Source of the DNA: Thiomonas arsenitoxydans
GTDB taxonomy: Bacteria; Pseudomonadota; Gammaproteobacteria; Burkholderiales; Burkholderiaceae_C
NCBI RefSeq assembly: GCF_000253115.1
Contig: NC_014145.1
Span: forward strand, 2,232,001-2,296,000
Direction: 5' to 3'
Length of the DNA stretch: 64,000 nucleotides
The number at the start of each line of letters is the position of its first letter. Position 1 is the first letter of the stretch. A program made the position numbers and the translations under genes. The notes beneath the pieces were generated by a model, which was not told the DNA's origin, did no database searches, and saw nothing but the letters and a program-made list of their open reading frames with translations. Of the stretch, positions 10,093-20,400 are shown piece after piece.

Positions 10093-10725
10093 ATGCCCGT
10101 TGCGACCGTCGCCCTGGCCGCGCAAATCGACGCCTTGCTGCCGCAAACGCAGTGCACCCGCTGCGGCTACCCCCACTGTGCCGCCTACGCGCAGGCCATC
10201 GCCGAAGGCCAGGCCGACATCAACCGCTGCCCGCCCGGCGGCGCGCAGGGTGTTGAAAAACTTGCTCATCTGCTGCAGCGCCCGGCTACCGCGCTCGACC
10301 CATCCTGCGGAACGGAAGGCCCGCGCGAGCGCGCCGTGATCGACCCGGCCCTGTGCATCGGCTGCACCTTGTGCATTCAAGCCTGCCCGGTGGACGCGAT
10401 CGCCGGTGTTTCCAAGCGCATGCACACCGTCATCGAAGACTGGTGCACCGGCTGCGCCCTGTGCCTGCCGCCCTGCCCGGTCGATTGCATACGCATGGAA
10501 GCGCTGACCGACCCCGCTCTGGCCACCCGCAGCGGCTGGAATGCCTGGAGCCCGGCGCAGGCCGACGAAGCGCGCCAGCGCTATGCTCGGCACCTCGAAC
10601 GTCACCCTCGCCCACTGGCGCAGACTGAGCCACCCGCCGCACCGGCTCCTGCGGCAGACCACAAGACCGCCCTGCTGCAAGCGGCTCTGGAGCGCGCCCG
10701 GCAGCGCCAGCGCAGTGCTCCTTGA
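10093..10725 (+). CDS. rnfB: RnfB-like polyferredoxin (electron transport complex subunit B)
   Basis: A 210 aa protein with an N-terminal RnfB-type iron-sulfur motif (CTRCGYPHC...INRCPPGG) and two classic 4Fe-4S ferredoxin motifs, [16 protein letters not shown] and [16 protein letters not shown]. The C-terminus is an alanine-, arginine- and glutamine-rich tail. RnfB normally passes electrons between ferredoxin and the membrane Rnf/Rsx complex. Here the usual N-terminal membrane anchor is missing (the protein starts directly with [17 protein letters not shown]) and no rnfA, C, D, G or E gene lies nearby. It may be a soluble electron carrier rather than part of an Rnf complex. Confidence 0.88.
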   Translation: MPVATVALAAQIDALLPQTQCTRCGYPHCAAYAQAIAEGQADINRCPPGGAQGVEKLAHLLQRPATALDPSCGTEGPRERAVIDPALCIGCTLCIQACPVDAIAGVSKRMHTVIEDWCTGCALCLPPCPVDCIRMEALTDPALATRSGWNAWSPAQADEARQRYARHLERHPRPLAQTEPPAAPAPAADHKTALLQAALERARQRQRSAP

Positions 10726-10754
10726 ATTCTGAATTTCAGCCAAATCGCAAGAAA

Positions 10755-11174
10755 ATGACCACAAAACCCAGTAAATCCCTGCAAACCTTCCCAAACCCCG
10801 CCCCTGAGCGCGACTATCACATCCACATGCAGGTGCCTGAATTCACATGCCTGTGCCCGCTCACCGGTCAGCCGGATTTCGCCCGATTCGACATCGACTT
10901 CATCCCTGACAAGAAGTGCGTCGAGCTCAAAAGCCTCAAGCTCTATATGTGGAGCTATCGCGACGAAGGCGCCTTTCACGAAAAGGTCACCAACGCCATC
11001 CTCGACGATCTGGTAAAGGCCATGTCGCCACGCTTCCTGCGCGTGACGGCGCGCTGGTATGTTCGCGGCGGCATTTACACCAATGTGGTGGTCGAGCACC
11101 GCAAGCGTGGGTGGAAGCCAACGCCGCGCGTCGATCTGACGCAGTTCGACGCCGCCGAACCCGCAGCGAATTAA
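10755..11174 (+). CDS. queF: NADPH-dependent 7-cyano-7-deazaguanine (preQ0) reductase
   Basis: A 139 aa QueF of the short (YkvM-like) type. It reduces the nitrile preQ0 to the amine preQ1 in queuosine tRNA modification. The nucleophilic Cys is in [12 protein letters not shown], the catalytic Asp follows in GQPDFARF, and the QueF substrate motif is [23 protein letters not shown], with FHE close behind. The ATG at 10755 is preferred over a TTG at 10722 that overlaps the rnfB stop. The yhhQ transporter for queuosine precursors lies 11 kb away in the same window. Confidence 0.92.
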   Translation: MTTKPSKSLQTFPNPAPERDYHIHMQVPEFTCLCPLTGQPDFARFDIDFIPDKKCVELKSLKLYMWSYRDEGAFHEKVTNAILDDLVKAMSPRFLRVTARWYVRGGIYTNVVVEHRKRGWKPTPRVDLTQFDAAEPAAN

Positions 11175-11194
11175 GAGGACTTAACGAAACTTGC

Positions 11195-12295
11195 TCAGGC
11201 CTTGAGCAGTTTTGACGGCTGAATGCGCAAAATGGCGTTCAGCCCCGTCACCAGCACCGAGCCATCGGCCAAGGCGAGCACGCCATAAGGTAGATGCAGC
11301 TCGGCGGGCAAGGCGCCCGTGGTCACCTTCTCGCCCGCACCGGTTCCGGCCAGGGTGGAAACTTCGCCTTGCGGCGATATGCGGCGCACCCGGTTATTGC
11401 CGGTATCGGCCACGATCAAGCTGCCATCTGGAGCGAACGACAGGGTTTGTGGGTGTAAAAACAGAGCCTCCCCCACGTTGCCATCGGCAAAACCGCCCTT
11501 GCCGGGTTTGCCTGCAAAGGTCGTTACCGTGCCATCGGGCGTGATTTTGCGAATGACATTGTTGAAGTATTCGCTCACGTAAATCTGCCCTTGCGCGTCC
11601 AGCGTCAGCCCGACCGGGGTGTTGAAACGTGCCTGCGCTCCCCGCCCATCGCGCCAGCCGGTATCGCCGGGTGAACCGGCCAGGGTGCTGACCACCCCTT
11701 TTGCGCTGATGCGGCGCACCGTGCTGTTGTAGGCATCGGCCACATACACCACGCCTTTTGCGTTCACGTCCAGCCCGACGGGGTGATTGAATCGCGCCTG
11801 CTGGCCAGTGCCATCGGCAAAGCCTTCGACCTCCAGCTTGCCAGCCAGAGTGCTCACCCTGCCCTCCCGGCTGATGCGGCGCACCGTATTGCTGCCGGAA
11901 TCGCTCACAAACAGCGTGCCATCGGTGGCCACCGCCACGCATTCAGGCGAATAAAACCGCGCCTGCAGCGCCGGGCCGTTGCGGGCGTCGCGCTGCTCCA
12001 CCTGCCCGGCGACAATGCTGACCTGGCCGTCAGTGCCCAGCTTGCGCACCACGCTGTTGACGTAGTCGGCCACAAAGATGTTGCCCTGCGCGTCCAGCGC
12101 CATGCCGCGCGGGTCGTGAAACCGCGCCTGGGCGAAGTCGCCGCCGTTGTACATGCCAGGGCCAATGGCACCTGCAAAGACCTCCAGCGTGCCTGCGGCC
12201 TGCATGGCAGCAAAAGCGGTTTGACTGATCAAAGGGGACAAGGCCGTGCCCAGCGCCAGGGCTCCGGCCGATTGAATGAAGTGTCGTCGCTGCAT
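11195..12295 (-). CDS. NHL-repeat beta-propeller protein, exported
   Basis: A 366 aa protein with an N-terminal signal resembling a twin-arginine signal (MQRRHFIQSAGALALGTAL, then QTAFA). At least five NHL-type repeats follow, each with a pattern like ARFNHPVGLDVNAKGVVYVADAYNSTVRRIS followed by STLAG. NHL propellers are usually binding scaffolds in the periplasm or at the cell surface. No catalytic residues are evident, so the ligand is unknown. It converges on queF, leaving 20 bases between the genes. Confidence 0.85.
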   Translation of the reverse strand: MQRRHFIQSAGALALGTALSPLISQTAFAAMQAAGTLEVFAGAIGPGMYNGGDFAQARFHDPRGMALDAQGNIFVADYVNSVVRKLGTDGQVSIVAGQVEQRDARNGPALQARFYSPECVAVATDGTLFVSDSGSNTVRRISREGRVSTLAGKLEVEGFADGTGQQARFNHPVGLDVNAKGVVYVADAYNSTVRRISAKGVVSTLAGSPGDTGWRDGRGAQARFNTPVGLTLDAQGQIYVSEYFNNVIRKITPDGTVTTFAGKPGKGGFADGNVGEALFLHPQTLSFAPDGSLIVADTGNNRVRRISPQGEVSTLAGTGAGEKVTTGALPAELHLPYGVLALADGSVLVTGLNAILRIQPSKLLKA

Positions 12296-12379
12296 AAGAG
12301 TTCAGGGTAAGTGCCCGCGACGGTTGCGCGGTTCAGGCTCAAGCTTATGTCAGCAGATTTTTACTTGCAGGCGTGCCAC

Positions 12380-12991
12380 TCAAGTGCCGCGCCGGTCGAC
12401 CAGCGCCCGGGCGATGGTGCCGAGATCGACATACTCCAGCTCGGCCCCGGCGGGCACGCCGCGCGCCAGGCGGGTAACGCGCAGGCCGCGCGGACGCAGG
12501 GTTTCGGCGATGACATGCGCCGTCGCCTCGCCTTCGTTGGTGAAGTTGGTCGCCAGAATCACCTCTTCCACCGCGCCGTCGAGCGCGCGGGTCATCAGCC
12601 GGTCGAGGCCGATTTCCTTCGGCCCCAAGCCATCGAGCGGGCTGATGCGGCCCATGAGCACGAAGTACAGGCCGTGGTAGGTGAGCGTCTGCTCTACCGC
12701 GGCGAGATCGGCGGGGCTTTCCACCACGCAAAGCTGGCGGGCGTCGCGTCTGGGGTCGGCGCAGATGCTGCAGACCGCGTCTTCGGTGAGGGTGTTGCAG
12801 CGCGCGCAGCGTTGCACCGCGCCTAGCGCCGCGTCGAGCGCGCGGGCGATGTGCTGCGCTGCCTCGCGGTCGTGTTCGAGCAGGTGATAGGCCATGCGCG
12901 ACGCCGACTTCGGCCCGACGCCGGGCAAATGCCGCAGGGCGTCGATCAGCGCGTCGAGCGCGGGCACATGGCCGGGCGCGGCCTCATGCAT
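12380..12991 (-). CDS. recR: Recombination mediator RecR
   Basis: A 203 aa protein. It has the helix-hairpin-helix [20 protein letters not shown] near the N-terminus, a C4 zinc finger ([16 protein letters not shown]) and a Toprim fold ([14 protein letters not shown] ... [14 protein letters not shown]). RecR works with RecO and RecF to load RecA on gapped DNA. It is the last gene of the dnaX-ybaB-recR cluster, the usual order in proteobacteria, and follows ybaB by about 50 bases. Confidence 0.97.
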   Translation of the reverse strand: MHEAAPGHVPALDALIDALRHLPGVGPKSASRMAYHLLEHDREAAQHIARALDAALGAVQRCARCNTLTEDAVCSICADPRRDARQLCVVESPADLAAVEQTLTYHGLYFVLMGRISPLDGLGPKEIGLDRLMTRALDGAVEEVILATNFTNEGEATAHVIAETLRPRGLRVTRLARGVPAGAELEYVDLGTIARALVDRRGT

Positions 12992-13042
12992 GACGTGTCG
13001 AGGTCAAGTTCGGGGCCACTTCAGTTCAACTTCGCCCGTCGC

Positions 13043-13372
13043 TCAGAACGGCAGCTTCATGCCGGGCGGCAGGGGCATGCCCGCGGTGGCGGCGCCCATT
13101 TTTTCCTGCGACGTGGCCTCGGCCTTGCGCACCGCGTCGTTGAAGGCGGCGGCCACCAGGTCTTCGAGCATGTCGCGGTCTTCGGCCACCAGGCTGGGGT
13201 CGATGTTCACGCGCTTGACGCCGTATTTGCAGGTCATCGTCACCTTCACCAAGCCCGCCCCAGACTGGCCTTCGACCTCGATCTGGCCAAGCTCGTCCTG
13301 GACGCGCTTGAGGTTGTCTTGCATCTGCTGCGCCTGCTTCATCAGGCCGGAAAGTTGTCCTTTGTTGAACAT
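13043..13372 (-). CDS. YbaB/EbfC nucleoid-associated protein
   Basis: A 109 aa DNA-binding protein starting [20 protein letters not shown], the typical YbaB N-terminus. The core [23 protein letters not shown] and an acidic helix ([21 protein letters not shown]) follow, then a disordered end rich in Met, Pro and Gly. Family members form dimers that bind DNA as part of the nucleoid. The gene sits between dnaX and recR, as is standard. An ATG 15 codons upstream exists but lacks family support. Confidence 0.95.
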   Translation of the reverse strand: MFNKGQLSGLMKQAQQMQDNLKRVQDELGQIEVEGQSGAGLVKVTMTCKYGVKRVNIDPSLVAEDRDMLEDLVAAAFNDAVRKAEATSQEKMGAATAGMPLPPGMKLPF

Positions 13373-13431
13373 GGGGTGTCCTTCGATTGAGAAATGAAAT
13401 CGCCGCGCGTGCAGCAACGCGGCATTGTCGG

Positions 13432-15261
13432 TCAGGCGGATGTCGGCTGCGCTGACGGGGGCATGGGTTTGAGGCTGCCGGGCACGATTTGCGCGCCCAG
13501 ATCGTGCATGAGCTGCTGCACCAGCGGATCGTTGCGTATCGCGGCTTCGGCATCGGCCTGCGCCTGGGCCTTGGCGCGCGCGTCGCGCTGCATCACGCTG
13601 TCAGTCACTTCGCCGGCCTCGGCGCGCAGCACGATGTCTTGTCCCAAGGCCAGACGCACGGCGGTTTGCAGCTTGTCGAGCGAACCGGCACGGGTGAGCT
13701 GTTCGTTGGGCACGCGCAGCAGCCACTCCGTGCCTTGCATGGCCACCAGTTCGCTTTGCTGCGCCAGCGCGCGTGGCAGACCCGCGGGCACTTCCAGCCG
13801 CTGCACCAGCGCGGGCCAGTCGGTGTCGGGCGTGATTTGCAGGGGCGGCTTGATGTCGGCGGGGCGGGGTGATGAGGTGGGCTGCGGCGGGGTTTGCGGT
13901 TCGGGCTTAGCCGCATAGCTTGTCGCGGGCGCTTCCTCCGCGGCGAGCACGGGAGCGGCGGGCGCCAATGGGGCGCTCAAGGTCGCTGCGGTACGCGGCA
14001 TGGCCTTGGCTGCGGTTTGCACCGGGGGCGCGGATTTGGTGGCCGGTTGCTCGCGCTGTGCAGCGACCTGCGCCGCAGCCGACTGTGACGGTGGCGAAGC
14101 CGGAGCCGCCGCCTTGGGCAGCGCCAGCCCGCCTGGCGGCAAGCTGGGCACGCTGCCCGCGATGACCGGGGCGAAGGCCAGCAGGCGCAGCAGGGTCATG
14201 GTGAAGCCGGTGCGGTCGTCCGGGGCGAGCGACAGCTCGTTGCGGCCATGCAGCACCGTGGTGTAGGCCAGTTGCACCAGCTCCGGGCTGAGTTGTGCGG
14301 CCAGGGCGACCAGCGCTTCATGCTGCGGGTCGTCGGCATCGGCGGCCTGCGGCACGAGTTGCAGCAGGGCGATGGTTTGCAGCAGCGCGGCCAGCTCTTC
14401 CAGCGCCGCGCCGAAAGACAGACCGCGCGCTTCCAACGCATCGGCCTGATGGATGAGCGCCACACCGTCCTGCGTGGCCAGCGCCTGCAAAATAAGCAGC
14501 AGATCGCTGCGATCGACCGTGCCCAGCATCTGCTGCACCGCCTCGGTCTCCACCCGCCCGGCGCAGTAGGCCAGCGCCTGGTCAGTGAGCGAGAGCGCAT
14601 CGCGCATCGAACCGTGCGCGGCGCGGGCGATGAGCCGAAGCGCGGCGTCGTCTGCCGGCACGTTCTCGGCCTGCAGCACCTGCTGCAAATGGCCGACGAT
14701 GGCGCCCGGCATCATCTGTTTGAGGTTGAACTGCAGGCAGCGCGACAGCACCGTGACCGGCACCTTCTGCGGGTCGGTGGTGGCGAGCACGAACTTCACA
14801 TAATCGGGCGGCTCTTCCAGCGTCTTCAACATGGCGTTGAAGGCGTGGTTCGAGAGCATGTGCACCTCGTCGATCATGTACACCTTGAAGCGGCCGGCCG
14901 TGGGCTTGTAGACCGCCTGCTCCAGCAGCGTGGTCATGTCTTCGACCCCGCGATTGGAGGCGGCGTCGAGCTCGATGTAATCGACAAAGCGCCCGGCGTC
15001 GATCTCGGTGCACGCCGGGCACACGCCGCACGGCTGGCTGGTGACGCCGCCCTGCCCATCCGGCCCGGTGCAATTGAGCGCCTTGGCCAGAATGCGCGAC
15101 ACCGTGGTCTTGCCCACCCCGCGCGTGCCGGTAAACAAATAGGCGTGATGCAGACGGTCGTGGTCGAGCGCATGCGTGAGCGCCCGCACCACATGGTCTT
15201 GTCCCACGAGGGAGGCGAATGATTTAGGGCGCCACTTGCGCGCCAGCGCGACGGAAGTCAT
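13432..15261 (-). CDS. dnaX: DNA polymerase III subunit tau/gamma
   Basis: A 609 aa clamp-loader ATPase. It starts [20 protein letters not shown], then has Walker [10 protein letters not shown], a zinc module ([20 protein letters not shown] region), DEVH Walker B (MIDEVHMLS), sensor 1 and SRC motif [11 protein letters not shown]. Domain III runs to about residue 370. After it comes an Ala/Pro/Gln-rich linker (about residues 370-470) and a tau-like C-terminal domain that would contact the polymerase and helicase. I saw no A-rich slippery heptamer of the E. coli kind, so a short gamma form is not evident. An in-frame ATG nine codons upstream (MMQAP) is less likely. Confidence 0.96.
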   Translation of the reverse strand: MTSVALARKWRPKSFASLVGQDHVVRALTHALDHDRLHHAYLFTGTRGVGKTTVSRILAKALNCTGPDGQGGVTSQPCGVCPACTEIDAGRFVDYIELDAASNRGVEDMTTLLEQAVYKPTAGRFKVYMIDEVHMLSNHAFNAMLKTLEEPPDYVKFVLATTDPQKVPVTVLSRCLQFNLKQMMPGAIVGHLQQVLQAENVPADDAALRLIARAAHGSMRDALSLTDQALAYCAGRVETEAVQQMLGTVDRSDLLLILQALATQDGVALIHQADALEARGLSFGAALEELAALLQTIALLQLVPQAADADDPQHEALVALAAQLSPELVQLAYTTVLHGRNELSLAPDDRTGFTMTLLRLLAFAPVIAGSVPSLPPGGLALPKAAAPASPPSQSAAAQVAAQREQPATKSAPPVQTAAKAMPRTAATLSAPLAPAAPVLAAEEAPATSYAAKPEPQTPPQPTSSPRPADIKPPLQITPDTDWPALVQRLEVPAGLPRALAQQSELVAMQGTEWLLRVPNEQLTRAGSLDKLQTAVRLALGQDIVLRAEAGEVTDSVMQRDARAKAQAQADAEAAIRNDPLVQQLMHDLGAQIVPGSLKPMPPSAQPTSA

Positions 15262-15385
15262 AGGCCGGATTCTAGGAGCCTGCATCATCCCCTCAGGCTG
15301 AATCCAAAACCCTCGTGGCGCCGTAGAGAGAACAAACCCCAATCCAAGCAGACCTGCCGCCCGCTGACACCTTGCTCCACGCCCC

Positions 15386-16327
15386 ATGCGCCCTTCATTG
15401 CCGACCCTGACCCGACTTTGCCAGCGTCTCGCCCTGGCCTGCCTCGCCCCGCTCATGGTCGCCTGTTCGCCGGTCACCCTGATCAACCGGCTCACCCCGA
15501 CCGACACCTACACCTTCAGTGGCGACATCGCCTACGGCCCCGCCCCGCGCGAAGCGCTGGACATCTACCGGCCCAACGCTGCCACGCTGCGCAAGCCCCA
15601 GCCCGGCGGTGCCCCGGTGGTCGTGTTTTTCTACGGCGGCAGCTGGACCAGCGGCAACCGCGCCATGTACCGTTTCGTCGGCGAGGCGCTGGCTGCGCGC
15701 GGCATCGTCACCGTCATTGCCGATTACCGCCTCTATCCCGAAGTGCGCTACCCCGACTTCCTGCGCGACAACGCCCGCGCCGTCGCCTGGACGGCGCAGC
15801 ACATCGCCCATTGGGGCGGCAACCCGCACCAGATCTACCTGATGGGCCACAGCGCCGGTGCCTACAACGCCGCCATGCTGGCGCTCGACCCGCGCTGGCT
15901 GCACGCCGTCGGTCTGCGCCGCGCCGATCTGGCCGGGTGGATCGGGCTGGCCGGGCCCTACGACTTTCTGCCCATCACCGACCGAGAAGTCCAGCCGGTT
16001 TTCCACTTCCCCGACTACCCCGCCAGCTGCATGCCCATCGACTACGTTCACGACGCCCGCGTGCCGCGCACCTTCCTCGGCGCAGCGCGCGTCGACAGCC
16101 TGGTCAACCCGCAGCGCAACACTGTGCAACTCGCCCAGGCACTGAAGGCCGACGGCGCCCAGGTCACGCTCGACCTCTACCCAGGCGTCAACCACGAAAC
16201 CCTCATCGGCTCCTTCGCCAGCCCGCTGCGCTGGATGTCGCCCGTGCTCGACGACGTGGTGGATTTCGTGCACCACGCGCCCCAGCCGAGCACGGCAGCT
16301 CTTGCTGCCACTCAAGCCACGCCTTGA
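15386..16327 (+). CDS. Alpha/beta hydrolase esterase, lipoprotein
   Basis: A 313 aa protein with a signal peptide and lipobox-like LMVAC (Cys27), so probably a membrane-anchored lipoprotein. It has the oxyanion-hole motif YGGSW (residues 83-87), a nucleophile elbow GHSAG with Ser156, and a catalytic His in PGVNHETL. It fits the BD-FAE/kynurenine formamidase-like carboxylesterase group of the hormone-sensitive-lipase fold. The substrate is unknown. It is divergent from dnaX. Confidence 0.85.
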   Translation: MRPSLPTLTRLCQRLALACLAPLMVACSPVTLINRLTPTDTYTFSGDIAYGPAPREALDIYRPNAATLRKPQPGGAPVVVFFYGGSWTSGNRAMYRFVGEALAARGIVTVIADYRLYPEVRYPDFLRDNARAVAWTAQHIAHWGGNPHQIYLMGHSAGAYNAAMLALDPRWLHAVGLRRADLAGWIGLAGPYDFLPITDREVQPVFHFPDYPASCMPIDYVHDARVPRTFLGAARVDSLVNPQRNTVQLAQALKADGAQVTLDLYPGVNHETLIGSFASPLRWMSPVLDDVVDFVHHAPQPSTAALAATQATP

Positions 16328-16475
16328 TCGACGGCCTTGCGCCGAGCTGGCGGAGCACCCAAAGTTGTCTTCCGTCCGCACCCGCGGGCGGTTGGGAGAT
16401 CGCTCATGCCCACCCTCACCCGAGCCCTCGCGACCCGCAGCCCAACTCGCGGCCGCGCTCAGCCTGGCCGCCCCG

Positions 16476-17330
16476 CTATTCAGTGAGCTTGCCGATGATC
16501 TTCACCGCAATACCCCCGCCCGGCACCACCGCACCGGCCAATTCGCAACCCGCGTCGAGCAGCATCTCGCGGGTCATCACCTTGCTCAGCTTGTCCTTGA
16601 ACCACTGACCGTTCTCACTGACCTCGCCAGTCAGGCCGTTCACCTCGATGACCCCGCGCTTGTCGGCGGTCGACCAGATGAACTCGAATGCGAACACCGG
16701 TCGCCAGTAAAGGTGCAGGCGCTCCACCACAATGGCGTCCGACTGGATGTGATGCGCGTTGATGCTGTTGCCGTTGAGCGCGGTGCTGGCGGCCAGCAGC
16801 GCCGCTTGCTGCGGCACCGTGGGCTTGATCAGTTCCTCGCGCTCGATCTGCTCGACCTCGGAAAACTTGTATTTGGTGCGATAGCCATCGAGCGTGCCCG
16901 GCTTGATGTCGCGCCCAAGACCATCGGAAAACTGGTCGAAAGCCATCTTGCGGTGACACATCTCGGTCACCGCCAGATCGATGCGCGCCTTGTCGCCCTG
17001 CCGCGTCACCTCGTATTGCTCGCCGTTGAGTTCAACTTTGTGCGCATAGGGGTTGTGCACCGGCACCGGGTAGGTCATCTGCGTGGTGTAGTCCACGCTG
17101 CGCGTGGCCGTCACATGCCAGAACGGCTCCAGCCGGAACTCCTTGCGGCTCAGGCGCACCGTGTCATCGCGCGGACGATTGAGCGGGTTGAACTTGGCCA
17201 GCATGCCGAACGCCGAGAGCTTTTTCTTCTCCGCCTGTTCCTCAGCGGCGCGGGCCGGGTACACCTCATCGAACAAATAGATGCGGATGGCGGATTCGTC
17301 GAGTTGCAAAGTCTGCTGCGGGAAGCTCAT
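16476..17330 (-). CDS. Conserved hypothetical protein
   Basis: A 284 aa protein without a signal peptide. The first two thirds are charged and soluble. A central stretch (HLYWRPVFAFEFIW) is followed by a beta-rich segment (KRGVIEVNGLTGEV) typical of a small sheet domain. The end (EMLLDAGCELAGAVVPGGGIAVKIIGKL) is glycine-rich and hydrophobic enough to contact a membrane or a partner. The gene is 84 bases upstream of the large R-M gene stop, on the same strand, but the function is unknown. I recognise no named family. Confidence 0.7.
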   Translation of the reverse strand: MSFPQQTLQLDESAIRIYLFDEVYPARAAEEQAEKKKLSAFGMLAKFNPLNRPRDDTVRLSRKEFRLEPFWHVTATRSVDYTTQMTYPVPVHNPYAHKVELNGEQYEVTRQGDKARIDLAVTEMCHRKMAFDQFSDGLGRDIKPGTLDGYRTKYKFSEVEQIEREELIKPTVPQQAALLAASTALNGNSINAHHIQSDAIVVERLHLYWRPVFAFEFIWSTADKRGVIEVNGLTGEVSENGQWFKDKLSKVMTREMLLDAGCELAGAVVPGGGIAVKIIGKLTE

Positions 17331-17413
17331 CGCGGGTGGTCCTGAGAGGGTGTCGCCTTGTTGGCGGTCGGGTTTCGGTGTTCAAAGTCTAAGCGCATGC
17401 CAGATCGCCAAGC

Positions 17414-20400
17414 TCACCCCCGCCAGCCCTGCCCTTCGCGCCGGGCGCGGCCCAGGGCTTCGAGGGTTTCGAGGATGCGGGGCAGGCTTTTTTTCCAGGG
17501 GCCGCGGCCTTTGAAGCGCGAGGTGAGCGCTTCGAGGTCGAGCGGCTGGGCGCTGGCGGCGAGCAGGTCGGCCACGGCGCGCATCTGTTCGGGCAGGGTG
17601 GACGGCCAGGGCTGGGCGGGCGGCTCGGGGCTGCGGGCCGGGTTGGCCGTGCCGATGGGGTGCGCGCCCACGACGCCCATGCCGAGCGTGGCCTGGGTGG
17701 GCCGGACGGGGTTGGTCTGCGGGTGCTGGAACGCCGGGCGCAGCCAGCGCACGGTGCCTGCGGCTTCTTCGGCAGCGCGGGCGTGGTTGAGGGCGAGCAG
17801 GCGGGTGAGCAGGATGAGGGTGGCAGATTGGGGGGCGACCGCGTCGCCGACCTCCCCTGCCCGGCCCTCCCCACAAGTGGAGAGGGGGCGAGGCGGCGCG
17901 GCGAGGTCGCTCCAGCCGTAGGCGGCCAGCACGGCGGCGTCGAGTTCGGCGTGCAGTTCGGCGAGCACGGCGACCAGGCCGAGTTGATGCACCGTGCGCT
18001 CCTTTGGGGTGAGGGCGCGGCCTGCGCGCAGGGCGTCGAGCACGTTGTAGAGCGCGGTGAGGGTGAGCGCGCCGGGGTGGGCGGCGAGCACTTGTTTGCG
18101 GTGGGCGTCGATGGCTTCGGAGCGTTCGGCGATGCGCTGGCGCAGCGCGGGAGTGAGGCCGGTGTCAGCGTCGGGGAAGGGGAAGGTTTCGAAGCAGCGG
18201 GTTTTGACGTAGACCGGACGATCCTCCAGCGTGCTTCCCTGCGCCAGTGCCCAGGTGACATGCGTACTGCTGGACAGCACGCCGAGGTAGAAGGCGTCGT
18301 CGAGGGCGATGGCAATCAGTTTGTTGTCGGGCAGGATGGACGCGTCGAGGAACTGGAAGGTGCGGTGCTTGGCGGTTTCGACGGTGGCGATATAGCGCGG
18401 CAGGCCGGCGAGTTGTTTGCGCAATTCGCGGCGGGGTTCACCGAAGATCCACCAGTTGTCGCGGTAAGTGGCGCGTTGGTTCTGGTCGCGTTCGGGCTTC
18501 ACGCGTTCGAGCAGCCATTGATAGATGGCCGGGTAGCGGCTGCGCACTTGCTCGGCGTCGAGGCCGAAGAGGTCGATGACGAGCACGCCGCGCGGGGCGT
18601 CGGTGAGGTCGCGGCCGTTGCGGTAGGGGCGCACGATCTCCCCCTCCCAACCTCCCCCACGGGGTGGGGGAGGAGCAAGGCTGGCTGTGTTTGCTCCCTC
18701 TCCACTCGTGGGGAGGGCCGGGGTGGGCCTCTCCTTTCCAACATCTCCCCTGCGTGGGAGATGTGTGGTTGCTCCCTCTCCACTTGTGGGGAGGGCCGGG
18801 GTGGGGCGCAGCGCAGCGGCCTGCTCGGGGGTGACGATGAATCCAGCGCCAAAGAGTTGCACGCCGCGATTGCTCAAACCCAGATCGGCCCGCAAAGGCT
18901 GCGCTGACAACAGGTTCGGCCCCACCGTCAAATCCGCGTGAATCAGCCCGGTCTGCTCGCGCAGTTGCACGGTCATTTCGCCGTGTTCGCCGGGGGTCTC
19001 GGCGATGACGGTCTGCAGGCGGCCTTCGCCTGCGCCGGGTGCGGTCACGGTCATGGCGATGCGCACGGCGGCGCCGCTGGCGCTGTCCACCCAGGGGTGG
19101 TCGGGGATGGCGTAAACGAGGTGTAAATCTGCGTTGAGGGCGCTTTGCACCACGCGGCGGTTGAAGGTCTGGCGCAGGCTGTTGGTAGTGATGAAGCCGA
19201 AGCGCCGCGCCTGGCCCGCGGCCACTTTGCGCGCGGCGGCGTGCCACCAGTACATGACGAAGTCGGCGCTCTCGGGCATGTCGGGCCATACGCTGCGCAG
19301 GGCGTCCACATAACCGTCGCCCAGCGCGGCGCGCATGGCGGCGGCGCCGATGAAAGGCGGGTTGCCGACGATGTAGTCGGCCTGCGGCCAGTCGGCGGGG
19401 CGGGGCTGGTCGTAGGCCCATTGCGGCACTTGGGCGGCGGGGTCGGGGACAGGCTCGCCGGTGGCGGGGTGGGCGGTGTAGGTGCGGCCGTCCCAGCGGG
19501 TGCGGGGCTGGCCCTGGGCGTCGAGCAGGGGGCGCTGGGCGCTCCAGGCGAGCACGGCGTCGCGGCAGACGATGTTGCCGTAGTCGTGCACGACGGGTTC
19601 GGCCACGGCGCGGTCGCCGCGGGTGCGGATGTGCCATTGCAGGTAGCCGATCCACAGCACGAGTTCGGCCAGCGCGGCGGCGCGGGCGTTGACTTCGAGG
19701 CCGAGAAGCTGCTGCGGGGTGACGGTTTCGCCCTCTAACGCGAGTTTGTTCTGGGTTTCGCCAAGGGCGGCAAGCTGGTTGAGCACTTCGCCTTCGAGGC
19801 GCTTGAGGTGTTCGAGGGTGACGTAGAGGAAGTTGCCGCTGCCGCAGGCGGGGTCGAGCACGCGCAGGGTGCACAGGCGGTGATGAAAGCGGCGGAGTTC
19901 GGCGCGGGCGGCGTCCATCTTGGCGTCGCGCGGGCGGCCGTCGAGTTCGGCGGCTTCGTGGGCGAGCAGCAGCGCGGCGGCCTGGGCGTCGGCCCATTCG
20001 CGGCGCAGGGGTTCCATCACGGTGGGCAGCACGAGGCGTTCGACGTAGGCGCGCGGGGTGTAGTGGGCGCCGAGGGCGTGGCGTTCGGCGGGGTCGAGCG
20101 CGCGTTCGAGCAGGGCGCCGAAGATGGCGGGCTCGACTTCGCGCCAGTTGGCGCGGGCGGCGGCGAGCAGCAGATCGACCTGCGCGCGGTTGAGCGGCAG
20201 CGAATAAGCGTCGTCGGCCGCGCCTTTGAACAACTTGCCGTTGAAGCGCAGCACGGTCTGCGCCAGGGCGACGGAGAAGCCGCCGCGGTCCATGTCGGCC
20301 CAGAGGGCGGCGAGCATGCGCTGCAGGGTGACGGGGTCGTCGCGGTGGCGCTTGAGCAGGGTGACGAAGCCGCCTTGGTCGCCCTGCCCGCCCTGTGCAC

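Noticed and set aside
13432..15261. Programmed frameshift in dnaX giving a gamma subunit
   Set aside because: No A-rich slippery heptamer with a following hairpin was visible at the expected place.
15262..15385. 4.5S (SRP) RNA gene next to dnaX
   Set aside because: The conserved GGAAGGAAGCAGCC-type tetraloop region is absent on both strands.
18640..18806. Repeat cluster considered as a CRISPR array
   Set aside because: Only four units, two different types, uneven spacing, read through as protein, and no cas genes.
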